37,214 bases of DNA from Candidatus Avisuccinivibrio pullicola (GCA_018713485.1 DVOQ01000012.1:1-37214), one strand, 5' to 3'; shown: positions 24,512 through 32,331, numbered from the stretch's first letter. Numbers and translations: made by a program. The notes: generated by a model from the letters alone, not told the origin.

Positions 24512-25495
24512 TTATTTGGAAAAACCGCCTTTCATGATGCAATCCGCACCCGAAATGCCCTGTTCCAGGGTATGAATACCCTTTTCCACAGCCGTAGCCA
24601 GCTCATCCGGATTGAACTTGGGGATAAAGTCATTGGCACCGGCCTTAGAAACCATGTTCTGATTGAAAACACCCGACAGCGAGGTATGCAGGATGACGTA
24701 GAGATCCTTTAACGCCGGGTCATTGCGGATCGAGGCGCACAGCGTATAGCCATCCATCTCTGGCATTTCCACGTCGGAAATCACGAGCGCCACCGACTGC
24801 TGAATGGGGCCCTTAGCCGCCAGTTCACGCAGGATATCGTAAGCTTCCTTACCGTCACTGGCCTTGATCACATCCACGCCAATCTCGGTCATGGCGCGCT
24901 CCACCTGCTTGATAGCCACCTTGGAGTCATCGGCCACCAGCACCTTGACGTGCTCACCTAACTTCTTGCCCGCCTGGGCGGCCTTATCCATCACTTCCTG
25001 GGATACCGCGGTCTTGGTAGGCGAAATCTCATCCAGGATCTTCTCGACGTCGAGGATTTCCACTAACTCATTGTCGATCTCGGTCACGGCGGTCATGTAA
25101 TTGCTGTGACCTGCCCCCTTGGGCGGAGGCATGATCTTGCCCCAGTTCATATTGAGAATACGCTCCACGCTCGAAACGAGGAACGCGTGCGTGGAACGGT
25201 TGTATTCGGCGATAATGATATAGCTTTTCTCAAAATCGGTCGTGGGCTTGCCGCCTACGGCGTAGGCCAGATCGATGACCGAAATGGTATTGCCGCGGAT
25301 ATGCGCGATACCCACCACGAACTGATGCAGGCGGGGCATCACGGTAAGCTTGGGGCAAATCAGGACTTCTTTGACCTTAAAGACATTGATACCGTAACGC
25401 TGACGTAAACCCGACAACCTGAAGAGCAGAAGCTCCATGCGGTTTTGACCTACCAGCTCAGTAAGCTGGTTTACCGAGTCCATTACAGAAGCCAT
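24512..25495 (-). CDS. cheV: Chemotaxis coupling/response-regulator protein CheV
   Basis: CheV couples chemoreceptors to CheA and carries a receiver domain that tunes adaptation. Residues about 18-165 form a CheW-like domain (ELLLFRLSG, FKVKEV, HIRGNTISVIDL). Residues about 183-315 form a receiver with acidic pocket Asp189/Asp190, phospho-acceptor Asp241 in LVISDVEMPEMDGY, and the conserved HTSLSG and KFNPDEL (Lys) positions. The 327 residues are typical. GAGGAG lies seven bases before the ATG. Its promoter overlaps that of divergent flgA. Confidence 0.97.
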   Translation of the reverse strand: MASVMDSVNQLTELVGQNRMELLLFRLSGLRQRYGINVFKVKEVLICPKLTVMPRLHQFVVGIAHIRGNTISVIDLAYAVGGKPTTDFEKSYIIIAEYNRSTHAFLVSSVERILNMNWGKIMPPPKGAGHSNYMTAVTEIDNELVEILDVEKILDEISPTKTAVSQEVMDKAAQAGKKLGEHVKVLVADDSKVAIKQVERAMTEIGVDVIKASDGKEAYDILRELAAKGPIQQSVALVISDVEMPEMDGYTLCASIRNDPALKDLYVILHTSLSGVFNQNMVSKAGANDFIPKFNPDELATAVEKGIHTLEQGISGADCIMKGGFSK

Positions 25496-25546
25496 AACTT
25501 TCTCCTCAGATTCGTTTAGAAACGTCTTTTTTACCTGAAAGCACTT

Positions 25547-25575
25547 TTCATTTTAGCACGCGGCAGCGGTACAAT
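25547..25575 (+). promoter_or_regulatory. flgA promoter
   Basis: A TACAAT -10 (25570-25575) lies 17 bases after a weak -35 TTCATT (25547-25552), about 50 bases before flgA. Confidence 0.45.
25550..25558 (-). promoter_or_regulatory. cheV promoter, extended -10
   Basis: The minus strand reads TGC then TAAAAT, the same element as at rpsB, nqrA and glyA, about 55 bases before the cheV ATG. It overlaps the -35/spacer of the divergent flgA promoter. Confidence 0.55.
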
Positions 25576-25627
25576 GAGTGCGATCCCCATTCCAAAACGC
25601 AAGCAAAATCTCACTTAAGGAGAGCGG

Positions 25628-26341
25628 ATGATGCAAGCTTTTTCTAAAAGTTTAACGGCACTCACACTTCTTTTCTTAAGTTGCGCAGCTCACACTTTAG
25701 CGTATGCCTCCGAGGAGGAGGCCCGCTTTTACGAAAGCGTGGCCTACAACTACGTCAATGCCCATTTTAAGAACCTCCCTGCAGACGAAAAAGCCGTTAT
25801 CCGCGTGGATAAGGTCAATCCCGAGCGCAGCTTCGGCGGGCGCTGCGAGGGGTATCTCACGGCTGAAATCACCGGCGGCGAGCTCAGAAACGCCTCCACG
25901 GTCAAGATTGTCTGCTCCCGCCCCGAAGCACCCTTTACCCTCTACGTGCCGGTACGTATCACGCTGCTGCGCGCCACGCTGGTGGCCGCCCGCAATCTTA
26001 GCGCCGGCAGCATTCTCTCTGAAAACGATATCCGTTCTGAATTTTTAGAGCAGGGCCGCACCATCTCGGGAGCCATTTCCCTTATAGACTCGCTTATCGG
26101 CGCCCGCGTCAAACGCGAGGTACGGGAAGGTGAAATCTTTCAGGGCAGCAATCTCTGCACCGTCTGCAAGGGCGATCGCGTCCTCATTGAGGCCAAAAGC
26201 GGCAACCTCTCCTTAAAGACCTCCGGCGAGGCTCTTGAAGACGGTAACGCCGGGGAGACGGTACGGGTACGCAACTTAAAGACCCGCAAGGTCATTTTAA
26301 GTACCGTCACGGGCGCAGGAGCGGTTACCGTGATCCTCTAG
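25628..26341 (+). CDS. flgA: Flagella basal body P-ring formation protein FlgA
   Basis: FlgA is a periplasmic chaperone that assists assembly of the FlgI P-ring. The 237-residue product has a signal peptide (about 1-28, cleavage after AYA), an N-terminal domain with a Cys pair (CEGYLTAEITGG and VKIVCSRP), then a SAF domain. Landmarks are VPVRITLLRATLVAARNLSAGSIL-type sequence, VREGEIFQGSNL and the C-terminal GNAGETVRVRNLKTRKVI stretch shared by FlgA proteins. AAGGAGAG precedes two adjacent ATG codons; either could serve. It is divergent from cheV, as in vibrios, but flgM is not adjacent: it lies 5 kb away. Confidence 0.95.
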   Translation: MMQAFSKSLTALTLLFLSCAAHTLAYASEEEARFYESVAYNYVNAHFKNLPADEKAVIRVDKVNPERSFGGRCEGYLTAEITGGELRNASTVKIVCSRPEAPFTLYVPVRITLLRATLVAARNLSAGSILSENDIRSEFLEQGRTISGAISLIDSLIGARVKREVREGEIFQGSNLCTVCKGDRVLIEAKSGNLSLKTSGEALEDGNAGETVRVRNLKTRKVILSTVTGAGAVTVIL

Positions 26342-26737
26342 AGATGGCTATCCCTCAAAGCTACGGGCATGCTGAGGACCTGTCCGGAGGAAAAAGCCTG
26401 CCCTGCCTGAACGCTATGGAGTCTCTTAAAGGCCCCTGCCTCTGATCCCCCTATAGCACAACGCCGCCTGCAGCCCTGCAGACGGCGCTGAAAGCCAGGC
26501 TCTGGAAGTCCGGTATGAACTACCTACGCACTTACGTGCGAGGTTTAGTGAAGACGGTGCCTCACTTTTAGTAAGCACCCATTACCGGGCACTTACGGGC
26601 ATGTCCACAATGCCCCCATCAGGCCGGAGCAAAAAAGCCCGTTCCTGAATTCTTAGAAAGAATTGTACATGATCAAAATGTGCGACACCCGCCGCTTTCA
26701 TCCCCTGGCTCACGCAAAGGGAATTACGCGGCATTAG
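26342..26737. other. Non-coding gap with several hairpins and short repeats
   Basis: This 396-base gap lies between the convergent 3' ends of flgA and nusB. No credible frame is present. It holds a near-perfect inverted repeat at 26462-26487 (one mismatch) and a bulged 8-bp hairpin at 26523-26543. A GGTGC/GCACC pair lies at 26556-26579 and an AATTCTT/AAGAATT hairpin near 26655. TACGGGCATG (26362, 26594) and GCACTTACG (26529, 26589) occur twice. No clean terminator with a T-run was found. Confidence 0.5.
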
Positions 26738-27196
26738 TTAAAGCGGGTTCTGCGCCTGCTTTTCCTCACGGATGGAGCGGACTACCTTGTCCAGAACGCC
26801 GTTGACGAACTTGTGGCTGTCCTTCTCGGCAAATTCCTTAGCCAGAACGATGGACTCGTTGATCACCACCCTGAAGGGGATCTCCTGACGGTAAAGGAGC
26901 TCAAAGGTGCTTAAGCGCAGAATCGCCTTGTCCACCTGATCGAGATCGTCTAAAGGACGGCTTAAGAAGGGAGAGAAGGCAGCGTCCACGGTATCGCAGT
27001 TAGCGACGGTACCTAAAATGAGATCGTGCATATAGTCGAGATCGGCTCCCTGCACGGGCTGATCTTCTAAAAACTGCCTTTCGATCTCTGCGGCCGAATC
27101 ACCGGTTAACTGCCACTGATAGATGGCCTGCATCGCGAAGTGACGGGCCTTGTGGCGCATCGCCGGATTCACAGCACCTTCAGTCATATCCACCAT
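26738..27196 (-). CDS. nusB: Transcription antitermination factor NusB
   Basis: NusB binds the boxA RNA with NusE (S10) in rRNA antitermination complexes. The 152-residue all-helical product has the family pattern: the RHKARHFAMQAIYQWQ opening, the DDLDQVDKAILRLSTFELLY segment, and IPFRVVINESIVLAKEFAEKDSHKFVNGVLDK-type C-terminal half. Length is slightly above E. coli NusB (139). It lies one base after ribH, the common ribH-nusB pairing, and is the last gene of the unit. Confidence 0.97.
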   Translation of the reverse strand: MVDMTEGAVNPAMRHKARHFAMQAIYQWQLTGDSAAEIERQFLEDQPVQGADLDYMHDLILGTVANCDTVDAAFSPFLSRPLDDLDQVDKAILRLSTFELLYRQEIPFRVVINESIVLAKEFAEKDSHKFVNGVLDKVVRSIREEKQAQNPL

Positions 27197-27197
27197 A

Positions 27198-27671
27198 TTA
27201 AGCGAGCTCTTTTAAAACGTTGACCATCTCGAGGGCAGAGGAAGCTGCCTCGGACCCCTTGTTACCGGCCTTGGAACCGGCTCTCTGAATGGCCTGCTCC
27301 AGGGTGTCGGTAGTTAAAATGCCGTTCGCCACGGGAACGCCGCTCTCCAGACTCACGAGGGCAATGCCCTTGGCGCTTTCATTGGCGACGATCTCAAAAT
27401 GATACGTGGCACCGCGCTCCACGAGGCCTAAGGCCAGGATGGCGTCAAAACGGCCTGACGCGGCTGCCTTCTTCACGGTAAGCGGGATCTCAAGCGCACC
27501 CGGTACCCGGATCACGGTGATGTTCTCATCCTTAACCTCACCATCCCGCTTTAAGGTATCAAGCGCCCCCTCTAAAAGGCGCTCGGTGATAAAGCTGTTG
27601 AAACGGGACACGACGATGCCGAACCTGCCTTCGGGGCAGGGTCTCTTGCCTTCAATGTAATTTACTGACAT
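27198..27671 (-). CDS. ribH: 6,7-dimethyl-8-ribityllumazine synthase
   Basis: RibH condenses the ribityl-aminouracil intermediate with 3,4-dihydroxy-2-butanone 4-phosphate, the penultimate step of riboflavin synthesis, as an icosahedral 60-mer. The 157-residue product has [16 protein letters not shown], the VPGALEIPL loop, the catalytic His in [11 protein letters not shown], and the C-terminal [18 protein letters not shown] precedes the ATG. A hairpin and a TACAAT promoter lie immediately upstream, so ribH-nusB may also be transcribed apart from ribDE. Confidence 0.97.
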   Translation of the reverse strand: MSVNYIEGKRPCPEGRFGIVVSRFNSFITERLLEGALDTLKRDGEVKDENITVIRVPGALEIPLTVKKAAASGRFDAILALGLVERGATYHFEIVANESAKGIALVSLESGVPVANGILTTDTLEQAIQRAGSKAGNKGSEAASSALEMVNVLKELA

Positions 27672-27680
27672 AAAATCTCC

Positions 27681-27704
27681 TAAGGCACGGATTACGGTGC
27701 CTTA
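27681..27704 (-). promoter_or_regulatory. Hairpin next to the ribH ribosome binding site
   Basis: A perfect 8-bp inverted repeat, TAAGGCAC/GTGCCTTA (27697-27704 with 27681-27688), encloses eight bases. On the ribH transcript it ends directly before GGAG. No T-run follows, so it is more likely a 5'-end or translational element than a terminator. Its ligand, if any, is unknown. Confidence 0.45.
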
Positions 27705-27709
27705 TTGTA
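27704..27709 (-). promoter_or_regulatory. ribH-nusB internal promoter, -10
   Basis: TACAAT on the minus strand starts immediately after the ribE stop codon. There is no strong -35. It would give ribH a leader of about 27 bases, mostly the hairpin. Confidence 0.4.
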
Positions 27710-28393
27710 CTATACGAAACCGTTCTTAAGCAGGGTCTCTAAACTGACCGAGCCCTGCGCGGCAGAGGTTTTTGCCGGCTCCTGCCTTAATAGGGCCTTA
27801 CCTTCGATAAGCCTTTCCAAATAGCGGGCGAGCACGTCCACCTCTAAGTTGACCTTCGCCCCCGCAAGCCAGTTATCCAGGGCGAGCTCTGCCTGGGTAT
27901 GCGGAATGAGGGTCAGCCTGAAGACATCGTCCTCAAGGCCGTTGACCGTAAGCGACGCACCGTCCACGGCAATCGAGCCCTTGAGCGCGATATAAGGAAG
28001 AAGCTCCCGCGGGGCGCGGATATAGACATCAAGCGACGTGGTGCTGCGCTTTAAGGCCGTGATCTCGCCTATGCCGTCCACGTGCCCCTGCATGATATGC
28101 CCACCTAAATGACTTAAGGGAGTGAGCGCCAGCTCAAGATTGACGCTGTGCCCGTTTTTCCACGTACCGATAGTGGTTAAGGATAAGGTCTCCACTGAGG
28201 CATCCGCACTGTAGACACGGTCATGCAGAGCCGTCGCCGTCAGACACACGCCGTTGGTGGCGATAGAATCGCCAATCCTGACGCGTCCCTGCAGATTGAA
28301 GCTTTCCGGAGTCGCGATCCTGATCACCGCCCCCGTACCCTTGCGTTCCACGGAGAGCACAGTGCCCACCGCCTCGACAATTCCGGTAAACAT
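27710..28393 (-). CDS. ribE: Riboflavin synthase alpha chain
   Basis: Riboflavin synthase dismutates two lumazine molecules to riboflavin and the pyrimidine precursor. It is called ribE in B. subtilis and ribC in E. coli. The 227-residue product is the expected tandem of two lumazine-binding barrels. The first has MFTGIVEAVG, DSIATNGVCLT and GGHIMQGHVDG; the second has YIALKGSIAVDGASLTVNG and the LIPHTQAEL segment. It ends with about 20 extra residues rich in Ala, Ser and Leu. The ATG overlaps the ribD stop as TGATG. Confidence 0.96.
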   Translation of the reverse strand: MFTGIVEAVGTVLSVERKGTGAVIRIATPESFNLQGRVRIGDSIATNGVCLTATALHDRVYSADASVETLSLTTIGTWKNGHSVNLELALTPLSHLGGHIMQGHVDGIGEITALKRSTTSLDVYIRAPRELLPYIALKGSIAVDGASLTVNGLEDDVFRLTLIPHTQAELALDNWLAGAKVNLEVDVLARYLERLIEGKALLRQEPAKTSAAQGSVSLETLLKNGFV

Positions 28394-29577
28394 CAGTTCT
28401 TCTCCCTTGCATAGCGGGCGAGAATGTCATCGCCGATACGCTGCAGCTTCTTCAGCTTAAAGCGCCGCGCCTTATCGAGGTTCTCAGGCGCCGCGGTCAT
28501 CAGCGCCTCCCGCGATCCCTCCCCTAAAAGGAGCGGACCCGTGAAAAGCCACATCTCGTCTGCAAGATCTGCGTCAAGGAAGGACGAGCTTAACGCGGCT
28601 CCCGCCTCGACTAAGACCTGACGGCACTGCCGGTTATCGAGTTCCTCTAACACATCCTCAAGACTGACGCGGCCCTCGGGTGTGGGATCACAGCACCTGA
28701 GCTCCACGTGCTCATTTAAGGCAATCAGGCACTGCCCTTCGGTAAGGGATACCCCGTGATCGAGAGCGGCTCTTTCAAAGACGGATCTGTCCGCGACGCA
28801 GAGGAGGTTTTTGCCCTCACTGAAGAGCTGAAAGTCCTTAAGAGCGCCGACAAGCTTTCCGTGACTGTCGAGAATCACCTTCAAGGGCTGCTTATCCCAC
28901 AGATAACAGTTACGGCGGATTTTAGCGCTTAGCTCACCGTAGCGCACATTAAGACGCGGATTGTCCTGTAAGACCGTCTTAACGCCCGTGATGATGGCAT
29001 CAGAGCGGGCCCTGAGACTCTGCACCTTCTGCCTCGATTTGGCCGAGGTGATCCACTGACTCTCCCCGCTGCGTAAAGCGCTCTTGTCATCAAGGCTCGC
29101 GGCCACCTTGACCACCACATAGGGACCCTGGCCGCTTACGGACTTGAAGAAGGCACGGTTAAGCCTGTAGGCCTTATCGGCAAGCAGTCCTGAGTCCACG
29201 CGCACCTTGCCTTCCTTTAAGATGGCAATACCCTTTCCCGACACCTTGGGATTGGGATCGGTCATGGCCATGACCACGCGGGCGATCCCCGCCTTGACCA
29301 GGGAGCGGGCACAGGGCGGCGTGCGTCCGTAATGGGAACAGGGTTCGAGCGTGACGTAGGCGGTAGCGCCCTCGACGCGGTAGCCGGCACTTTTTAAGGC
29401 CATAACCTCGGCGTGATCCTCACCGGCGCGGTGATGAAAACCGCTGCCGATAATCACGTGATCGCGCACGATGATGCAGCCCACGGCGGGATTGGGGGAG
29501 GTCGCGAAGCGACCCTTACGGGCCAGCTTCAGCGCCATGCGCATGTAAATCTGATCCTCAGAGGAAAAGCGGCTCAC
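28393..29577 (-). CDS. ribD: Bifunctional diaminohydroxyphosphoribosylaminopyrimidine deaminase / uracil reductase
   Basis: RibD performs the second and third steps from the GTP cyclohydrolase II product. The N-terminal deaminase domain (about 1-150) has zinc ligands in HAEVMAL and PCSHYGRTPPC. The C-terminal reductase domain (about 155-394) has VVVKVAASLDDKSAL, WITS, VLQDNPRLNVR and VEAGAALSSSFLDADLADE. I keep GTG 29575-29577 as start because it aligns with the usual N-terminus and AGGTGAGAG lies just upstream. An internal Met (residue 12) would remove conserved residues. It lies 82 bases after glyA. No FMN riboswitch is visible in that gap. Confidence 0.95.
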   Translation of the reverse strand: MSRFSSEDQIYMRMALKLARKGRFATSPNPAVGCIIVRDHVIIGSGFHHRAGEDHAEVMALKSAGYRVEGATAYVTLEPCSHYGRTPPCARSLVKAGIARVVMAMTDPNPKVSGKGIAILKEGKVRVDSGLLADKAYRLNRAFFKSVSGQGPYVVVKVAASLDDKSALRSGESQWITSAKSRQKVQSLRARSDAIITGVKTVLQDNPRLNVRYGELSAKIRRNCYLWDKQPLKVILDSHGKLVGALKDFQLFSEGKNLLCVADRSVFERAALDHGVSLTEGQCLIALNEHVELRCCDPTPEGRVSLEDVLEELDNRQCRQVLVEAGAALSSSFLDADLADEMWLFTGPLLLGEGSREALMTAAPENLDKARRFKLKKLQRIGDDILARYAREKN

Positions 29578-29609
29578 CTCTCACCTCACTTCAGCACTTA
29601 AGACGCGAA

Positions 29610-29641
29610 GGGCGCGCCCGGGGAACACCCCTGGCACGCCC
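29610..29641 (-). other. Long hairpin between glyA and ribD
   Basis: A stem of about 13 bp with one mismatch and one wobble spans 29610-29641 just past the glyA stop. No T-run follows on the minus strand. It may protect the glyA mRNA 3' end or allow partial read-through into ribD. Confidence 0.5.
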
Positions 29642-29659
29642 TCCTTGATGAGACCTGAA

Positions 29660-30913
29660 TTAGGCCTTGTAGACGGGGAAGCGACGGCACAGAGCGATGG
29701 CACGCTCACGGCACTTGGCGATCACTGCCTCGTCCTGATAGTTATCGAGCACATCACAGATGATGGAAGCTAACTCGATGATCTCGGGCTCCTTGAAACC
29801 GCGGCGGGTGCAGGCGGGAGTGCCGACACGCAGACCGGAGGTCACGAAAGGCGAACGGGTGTCGCCGGGCACCGAGTTCTTGTTCACGGTGATATTGGCC
29901 TTGCCTAAGGCGGTCTCGGCATCACGGCCGGTCATTTCCATGCCGATGAAGTCCATGAGGAAGAGGTGATTGTGGGTACCGCCCGACACCACCTTGTAAC
30001 CGCGCTTCATGACCTCGGAGGCCAGCAGCGAGGCGTTAGCGACCACCTGCTTCTGATAGTCAACGTACCAGGGCTCCATGGCCTCCTTGAAGACAATGGC
30101 CTTGGCGGCAATAACGTGCATTAAGGGGCCGCCCTGGGAGCCGGGGAAGACCGCGGAATTGAGACGCTTGTAGAGGGCCTCATCGTGACAGTTGGAGAGA
30201 ATAAAGCCCGAACGCGGACCGCCTAAGGACTTATGGGTGGTGGAGGTCACCACGTGAGCATAATCGATGGGGCTCGGATACACGCCCGCGGCAATAAGGC
30301 CTGCGACGTGCGCCATGTCCACCATGAGATAGGCACCGACGCTGTCGGCGATCTCACGCATCTTCTTCCAGTCCACGATCCCCGAGAAGGCGGAGAAACC
30401 GGCCACGATAACCTGCGGACGGCATTCCTCGGCCTTGGCGCGAATGGCCTCATAGTCTAAGTCACCGGACTCATTGACCTCATAGCCCACGGAGTGATAG
30501 ACCTTACCCGAGAAATTGACGGTCGAGCCGTGCGTTAAATGACCGCCGCTCGATAAGGACAGACCTAAGATGGTGTCACCGGGCTTGCATAGCGCCATAT
30601 AGGCGGCGTTATTGGCCTGAGAACCGGCATGCGGCTGCACGTTGGCGTAATCGCAATGGAAGAGCTGCTTGGCGCGCTCAATGGCGAGGGTCTCCACCTT
30701 GTCCACATACTCGCAGCCACCGTAATAGCGCTTGCCGGGATAGCCTTCGGCATACTTATTGGTAAGCTGTGAACCCTGAGCCTCCATCACGCAGCGGCTG
30801 GCGTAATTCTCAGAGGCGATAAGCTCAATGTGATCCTCCTGACGCTGATTTTCCTGCTCAATGGCTTCCCAGAGCTCGGGATCATAGGCGGCAATAGAAG
30901 GGGCTTTATTCAT
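29660..30913 (-). CDS. glyA: Serine hydroxymethyltransferase
   Basis: GlyA interconverts serine and glycine with tetrahydrofolate and is the main source of one-carbon units. The 417-residue, full-length product carries [12 protein letters not shown] (31-40 region), the [11 protein letters not shown] loop (57-66), [10 protein letters not shown], the [13 protein letters not shown] stretch (198-210) and the PLP-binding lysine Lys228 in [17 protein letters not shown] precedes the ATG, and an extended -10 promoter lies about 55 bases upstream. In many gammaproteobacteria nrdR and then rib genes follow glyA; here ribD follows directly. Confidence 0.98.
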   Translation of the reverse strand: MNKAPSIAAYDPELWEAIEQENQRQEDHIELIASENYASRCVMEAQGSQLTNKYAEGYPGKRYYGGCEYVDKVETLAIERAKQLFHCDYANVQPHAGSQANNAAYMALCKPGDTILGLSLSSGGHLTHGSTVNFSGKVYHSVGYEVNESGDLDYEAIRAKAEECRPQVIVAGFSAFSGIVDWKKMREIADSVGAYLMVDMAHVAGLIAAGVYPSPIDYAHVVTSTTHKSLGGPRSGFILSNCHDEALYKRLNSAVFPGSQGGPLMHVIAAKAIVFKEAMEPWYVDYQKQVVANASLLASEVMKRGYKVVSGGTHNHLFLMDFIGMEMTGRDAETALGKANITVNKNSVPGDTRSPFVTSGLRVGTPACTRRGFKEPEIIELASIICDVLDNYQDEAVIAKCRERAIALCRRFPVYKA

Positions 30914-30968
30914 GTTTACAGGATCTCCTACGCATTGGGCGCGAAGCGCACCGGACTTTGGAGCCCGT

Positions 30969-30977
30969 ATTTTAGCA
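30969..30977 (-). promoter_or_regulatory. glyA promoter, extended -10
   Basis: The minus strand reads TGC then TAAAAT, identical to the rpsB, nqrA and cheV elements, without a clear -35. No PurR or MetR site was identified. Confidence 0.55.
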
Positions 30978-31221
30978 TTTTTAAGCCGGAATTAAGGCAA
31001 AGCTTCCGCCCTGATCACAAATTTACCGACGCAACCGGCCTCAGATCTTTCTCCGTCTTCTACGTGGTGACATAATGAAAAATTCTCCCGCAGAACATGG
31101 CGTCCCCGCCAGACCTTCCAGGCGCATTTTTAAAGTCCTCACGGGGCCTTAAAAAAGTCCTGAAAAAAGTGCTCAAGGATTTTGAGATGCCGCCGTTAGT
31201 TTAAGCAAGATGGAAGGTTGA

Positions 31222-31261
31222 GCTTTTGCCAGCAGGAGACCCTTTAAGGGTTGGCAAAAGC
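31222..31261. repeat. Nested inverted repeat upstream of flgM
   Basis: GCTTTTGCCA and TGGCAAAAGC form a perfect 10-bp inverted repeat around 20 bases. That loop itself contains the near-palindrome ACCCTTTAAGGGT. The right arm carries the -24 part of the sigma-54-like element. Operator or RNA hairpin are both possible. Confidence 0.55.
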
Positions 31262-31267
31262 ACAGCT
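31252..31267 (+). promoter_or_regulatory. Sigma-54-like element before flgM
   Basis: TTGGCAAAAGCACAGCT keeps GG-N10-GC spacing with TGGCA at -24, but the -12 block lacks the usual TT before GC. It is weaker than the flgB element. Confidence 0.35.
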
Positions 31268-31281
31268 TCTTTTAAATGCAT

Positions 31282-31287
31282 TACAAT
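31282..31287 (+). promoter_or_regulatory. Possible flgM -10 element
   Basis: TACAAT lies 40 bases before the flgM ATG. The -35 region is poor. No sigma-28 consensus was recognised. Confidence 0.4.
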
Positions 31288-31327
31288 AAAGACCTACGAG
31301 AGAAAAAGTTTAACGGGGGTAACCATT

Positions 31328-31651
31328 ATGGCTATCGATATTTTAACTTCCAATGCCTACAAGGCTATGCCTGAGGCGCTTGGCAAGAGCAGCCGTACCA
31401 CTGGCCCGCACGCTACCGCAGGTAGCGACAGCCACGCTACTGCCGCCCCCGCAGATTCTGTGGAACTCACCGCCTCGGCCCGCACCCTGGCTAGCGCCAC
31501 TGCGGTGGCTATGGCATCTGACGGCGTGGACAGCTCAAAGGTGGAAACCATCAGGCAGGCCTTAAAGGACGGCACCTACCACGTCAATTACGATTCGGTG
31601 GCAAGCCGCATTATCGAGTCCGAAAGGGATTTATCCTCCCTGTTTGGCTAA
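31328..31651 (+). CDS. flgM: Anti-sigma-28 factor FlgM
   Basis: FlgM binds and inhibits FliA (sigma-28) until it is exported through the completed hook-basal body. The 107-residue product has a low-complexity, probably disordered N-terminal half rich in Ala, Thr and Ser. The FlgM C-terminal helices follow: DSVELTASAR, SSKVETIRQALKDGTYHVN, and SVASRIIESERDLSSLFG. ATG 31328 has GGGGGT upstream. The frame is open for 34 more codons, which lack conservation and overlap the promoter region. It is alone: flgN does not follow, and a terminator lies just after the stop. Confidence 0.92.
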   Translation: MAIDILTSNAYKAMPEALGKSSRTTGPHATAGSDSHATAAPADSVELTASARTLASATAVAMASDGVDSSKVETIRQALKDGTYHVNYDSVASRIIESERDLSSLFG

Positions 31652-31668
31652 AGTCCGCGTCAGGCGGC

Positions 31669-31695
31669 AAAAAGGAGGCCCGTGCCTCCTTTTTT
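31669..31695. terminator. Bidirectional terminator between flgM and the ssb-like gene
   Basis: An 11-bp stem (31669-31679 with 31684-31694) with a CCGT loop has A-runs on one side and T-runs on the other. It can end flgM on the plus strand and the SSB-like gene on the minus strand. Confidence 0.9.
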
Positions 31696-31704
31696 CATAG
31701 CGGA

Positions 31705-32223
31705 TTATACGGTTTCCCCGCTTACCCTCGCGCCTTCCTTAAAGCCCTGCCCCTGCGCCGCATAGAGCTCCCCTGACATGCCTCCATAGGGCATCACTAC
31801 GGGAGACACGGCAGGAGCGGACTGTACCTCCTCATCCACGGTAACGGCATTCAGCGGCACCGCCTCCTCTAACGGGAGCAGACGCTCAATTTGCTGTGCC
31901 TCAATCTCCACCAGCGTCTCGGTGAACTCCTGACTGTCACTGCGTGAACGGCGCAGACGGGTGCGCAGCGCCCCCACCACGAGTACCCGTTCCCCGCCCG
32001 CCAGCTTTGAGGCGCACAGCGCGGCAAGTCTGCGCCCTCCAAAATCACGCACGATCACATTGTGATATTCATAATGCTCACGCCCGCCGCCGTCGCGCCC
32101 ATACCAGCGCTCCATGGTACGCACCTTAAACACCGTAGCGTAATTACCGCGGCTGTTCTGATAGGAACGCACCGTACCTTCCATGACCATACCGGTCAGC
32201 TGCACAAAATTCTGCATCGACAT
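31705..32223 (-). CDS. SSB-like single-stranded DNA-binding protein (divergent paralogue)
   Basis: The 172-residue product begins MSMQNFVQLTGMVMEGTVR. Over residues about 3-110 it follows the SSB OB-fold pattern: a GNYATVFKVRTMERWYG strand pair, YEYHNVIVRDFGGRRLA (compare the WHRVVLFGKLA segment of E. coli SSB) and VLVVGALRTRLRR. The C-terminal 60 residues are Pro/Glu/Gly-rich. They end GARVSGETV and lack the acidic DDIPF-like tip that housekeeping SSB uses to recruit partners. I infer a paralogue, not the main SSB. ATG 32221-32223 has GAGGAAG upstream; a TTG nine codons earlier is unlikely. A promoter with duplicated dyads precedes it. Confidence 0.8.
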   Translation of the reverse strand: MSMQNFVQLTGMVMEGTVRSYQNSRGNYATVFKVRTMERWYGRDGGGREHYEYHNVIVRDFGGRRLAALCASKLAGGERVLVVGALRTRLRRSRSDSQEFTETLVEIEAQQIERLLPLEEAVPLNAVTVDEEVQSAPAVSPVVMPYGGMSGELYAAQGQGFKEGARVSGETV

Positions 32224-32255
32224 AAGTAAACTTCCTCGAAAACACGCCAACTGCG

Positions 32256-32331
32256 TAACTTCAAGGTTATACCCGCCAATGCACCGCTATAGTGCAGAGA
32301 TCCCCCTTTGCTTCCTAACTTTAGGTTATAC
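32256..32331. repeat. Two operator-like dyads at the ssb-like promoter
   Basis: TAAC-N6-GTTA (32256-32269) and TAAC-N5-GTTA (32316-32328) sit in two similar segments of about 16 bases, TAACTT(C/T)(A)AGGTTATA. Each overlaps a TATAAC hexamer on the minus strand. They look like a duplicated operator or two tandem -10 regions. Confidence 0.5.

Larger units (their letters stand above)
30978..31327. other. Upstream region of flgM and glyA, mostly non-coding
   Basis: About 350 bases. A 25-codon frame on the plus strand (31075-31152, MKNSPAEHGVPARPSRR at its start) has only a weak upstream GGTG and cannot be supported as a gene. Three imperfect copies of AAAGTCCTCA lie at 31132, 31154 and 31166. A strong inverted repeat and candidate flgM promoters fill the last 110 bases. 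Confidence 0.4.

Noticed and set aside
29578..29659. FMN riboswitch upstream of ribD
   Set aside because: The gap is only 82 bases, holds one long hairpin and lacks the conserved RFN segments.
31226..31327. Longer FlgM starting at 31226
   Set aside because: The extra 34 residues resemble no FlgM and overlap the inverted repeat and promoter candidates. ATG 31328 has a good ribosome binding site.
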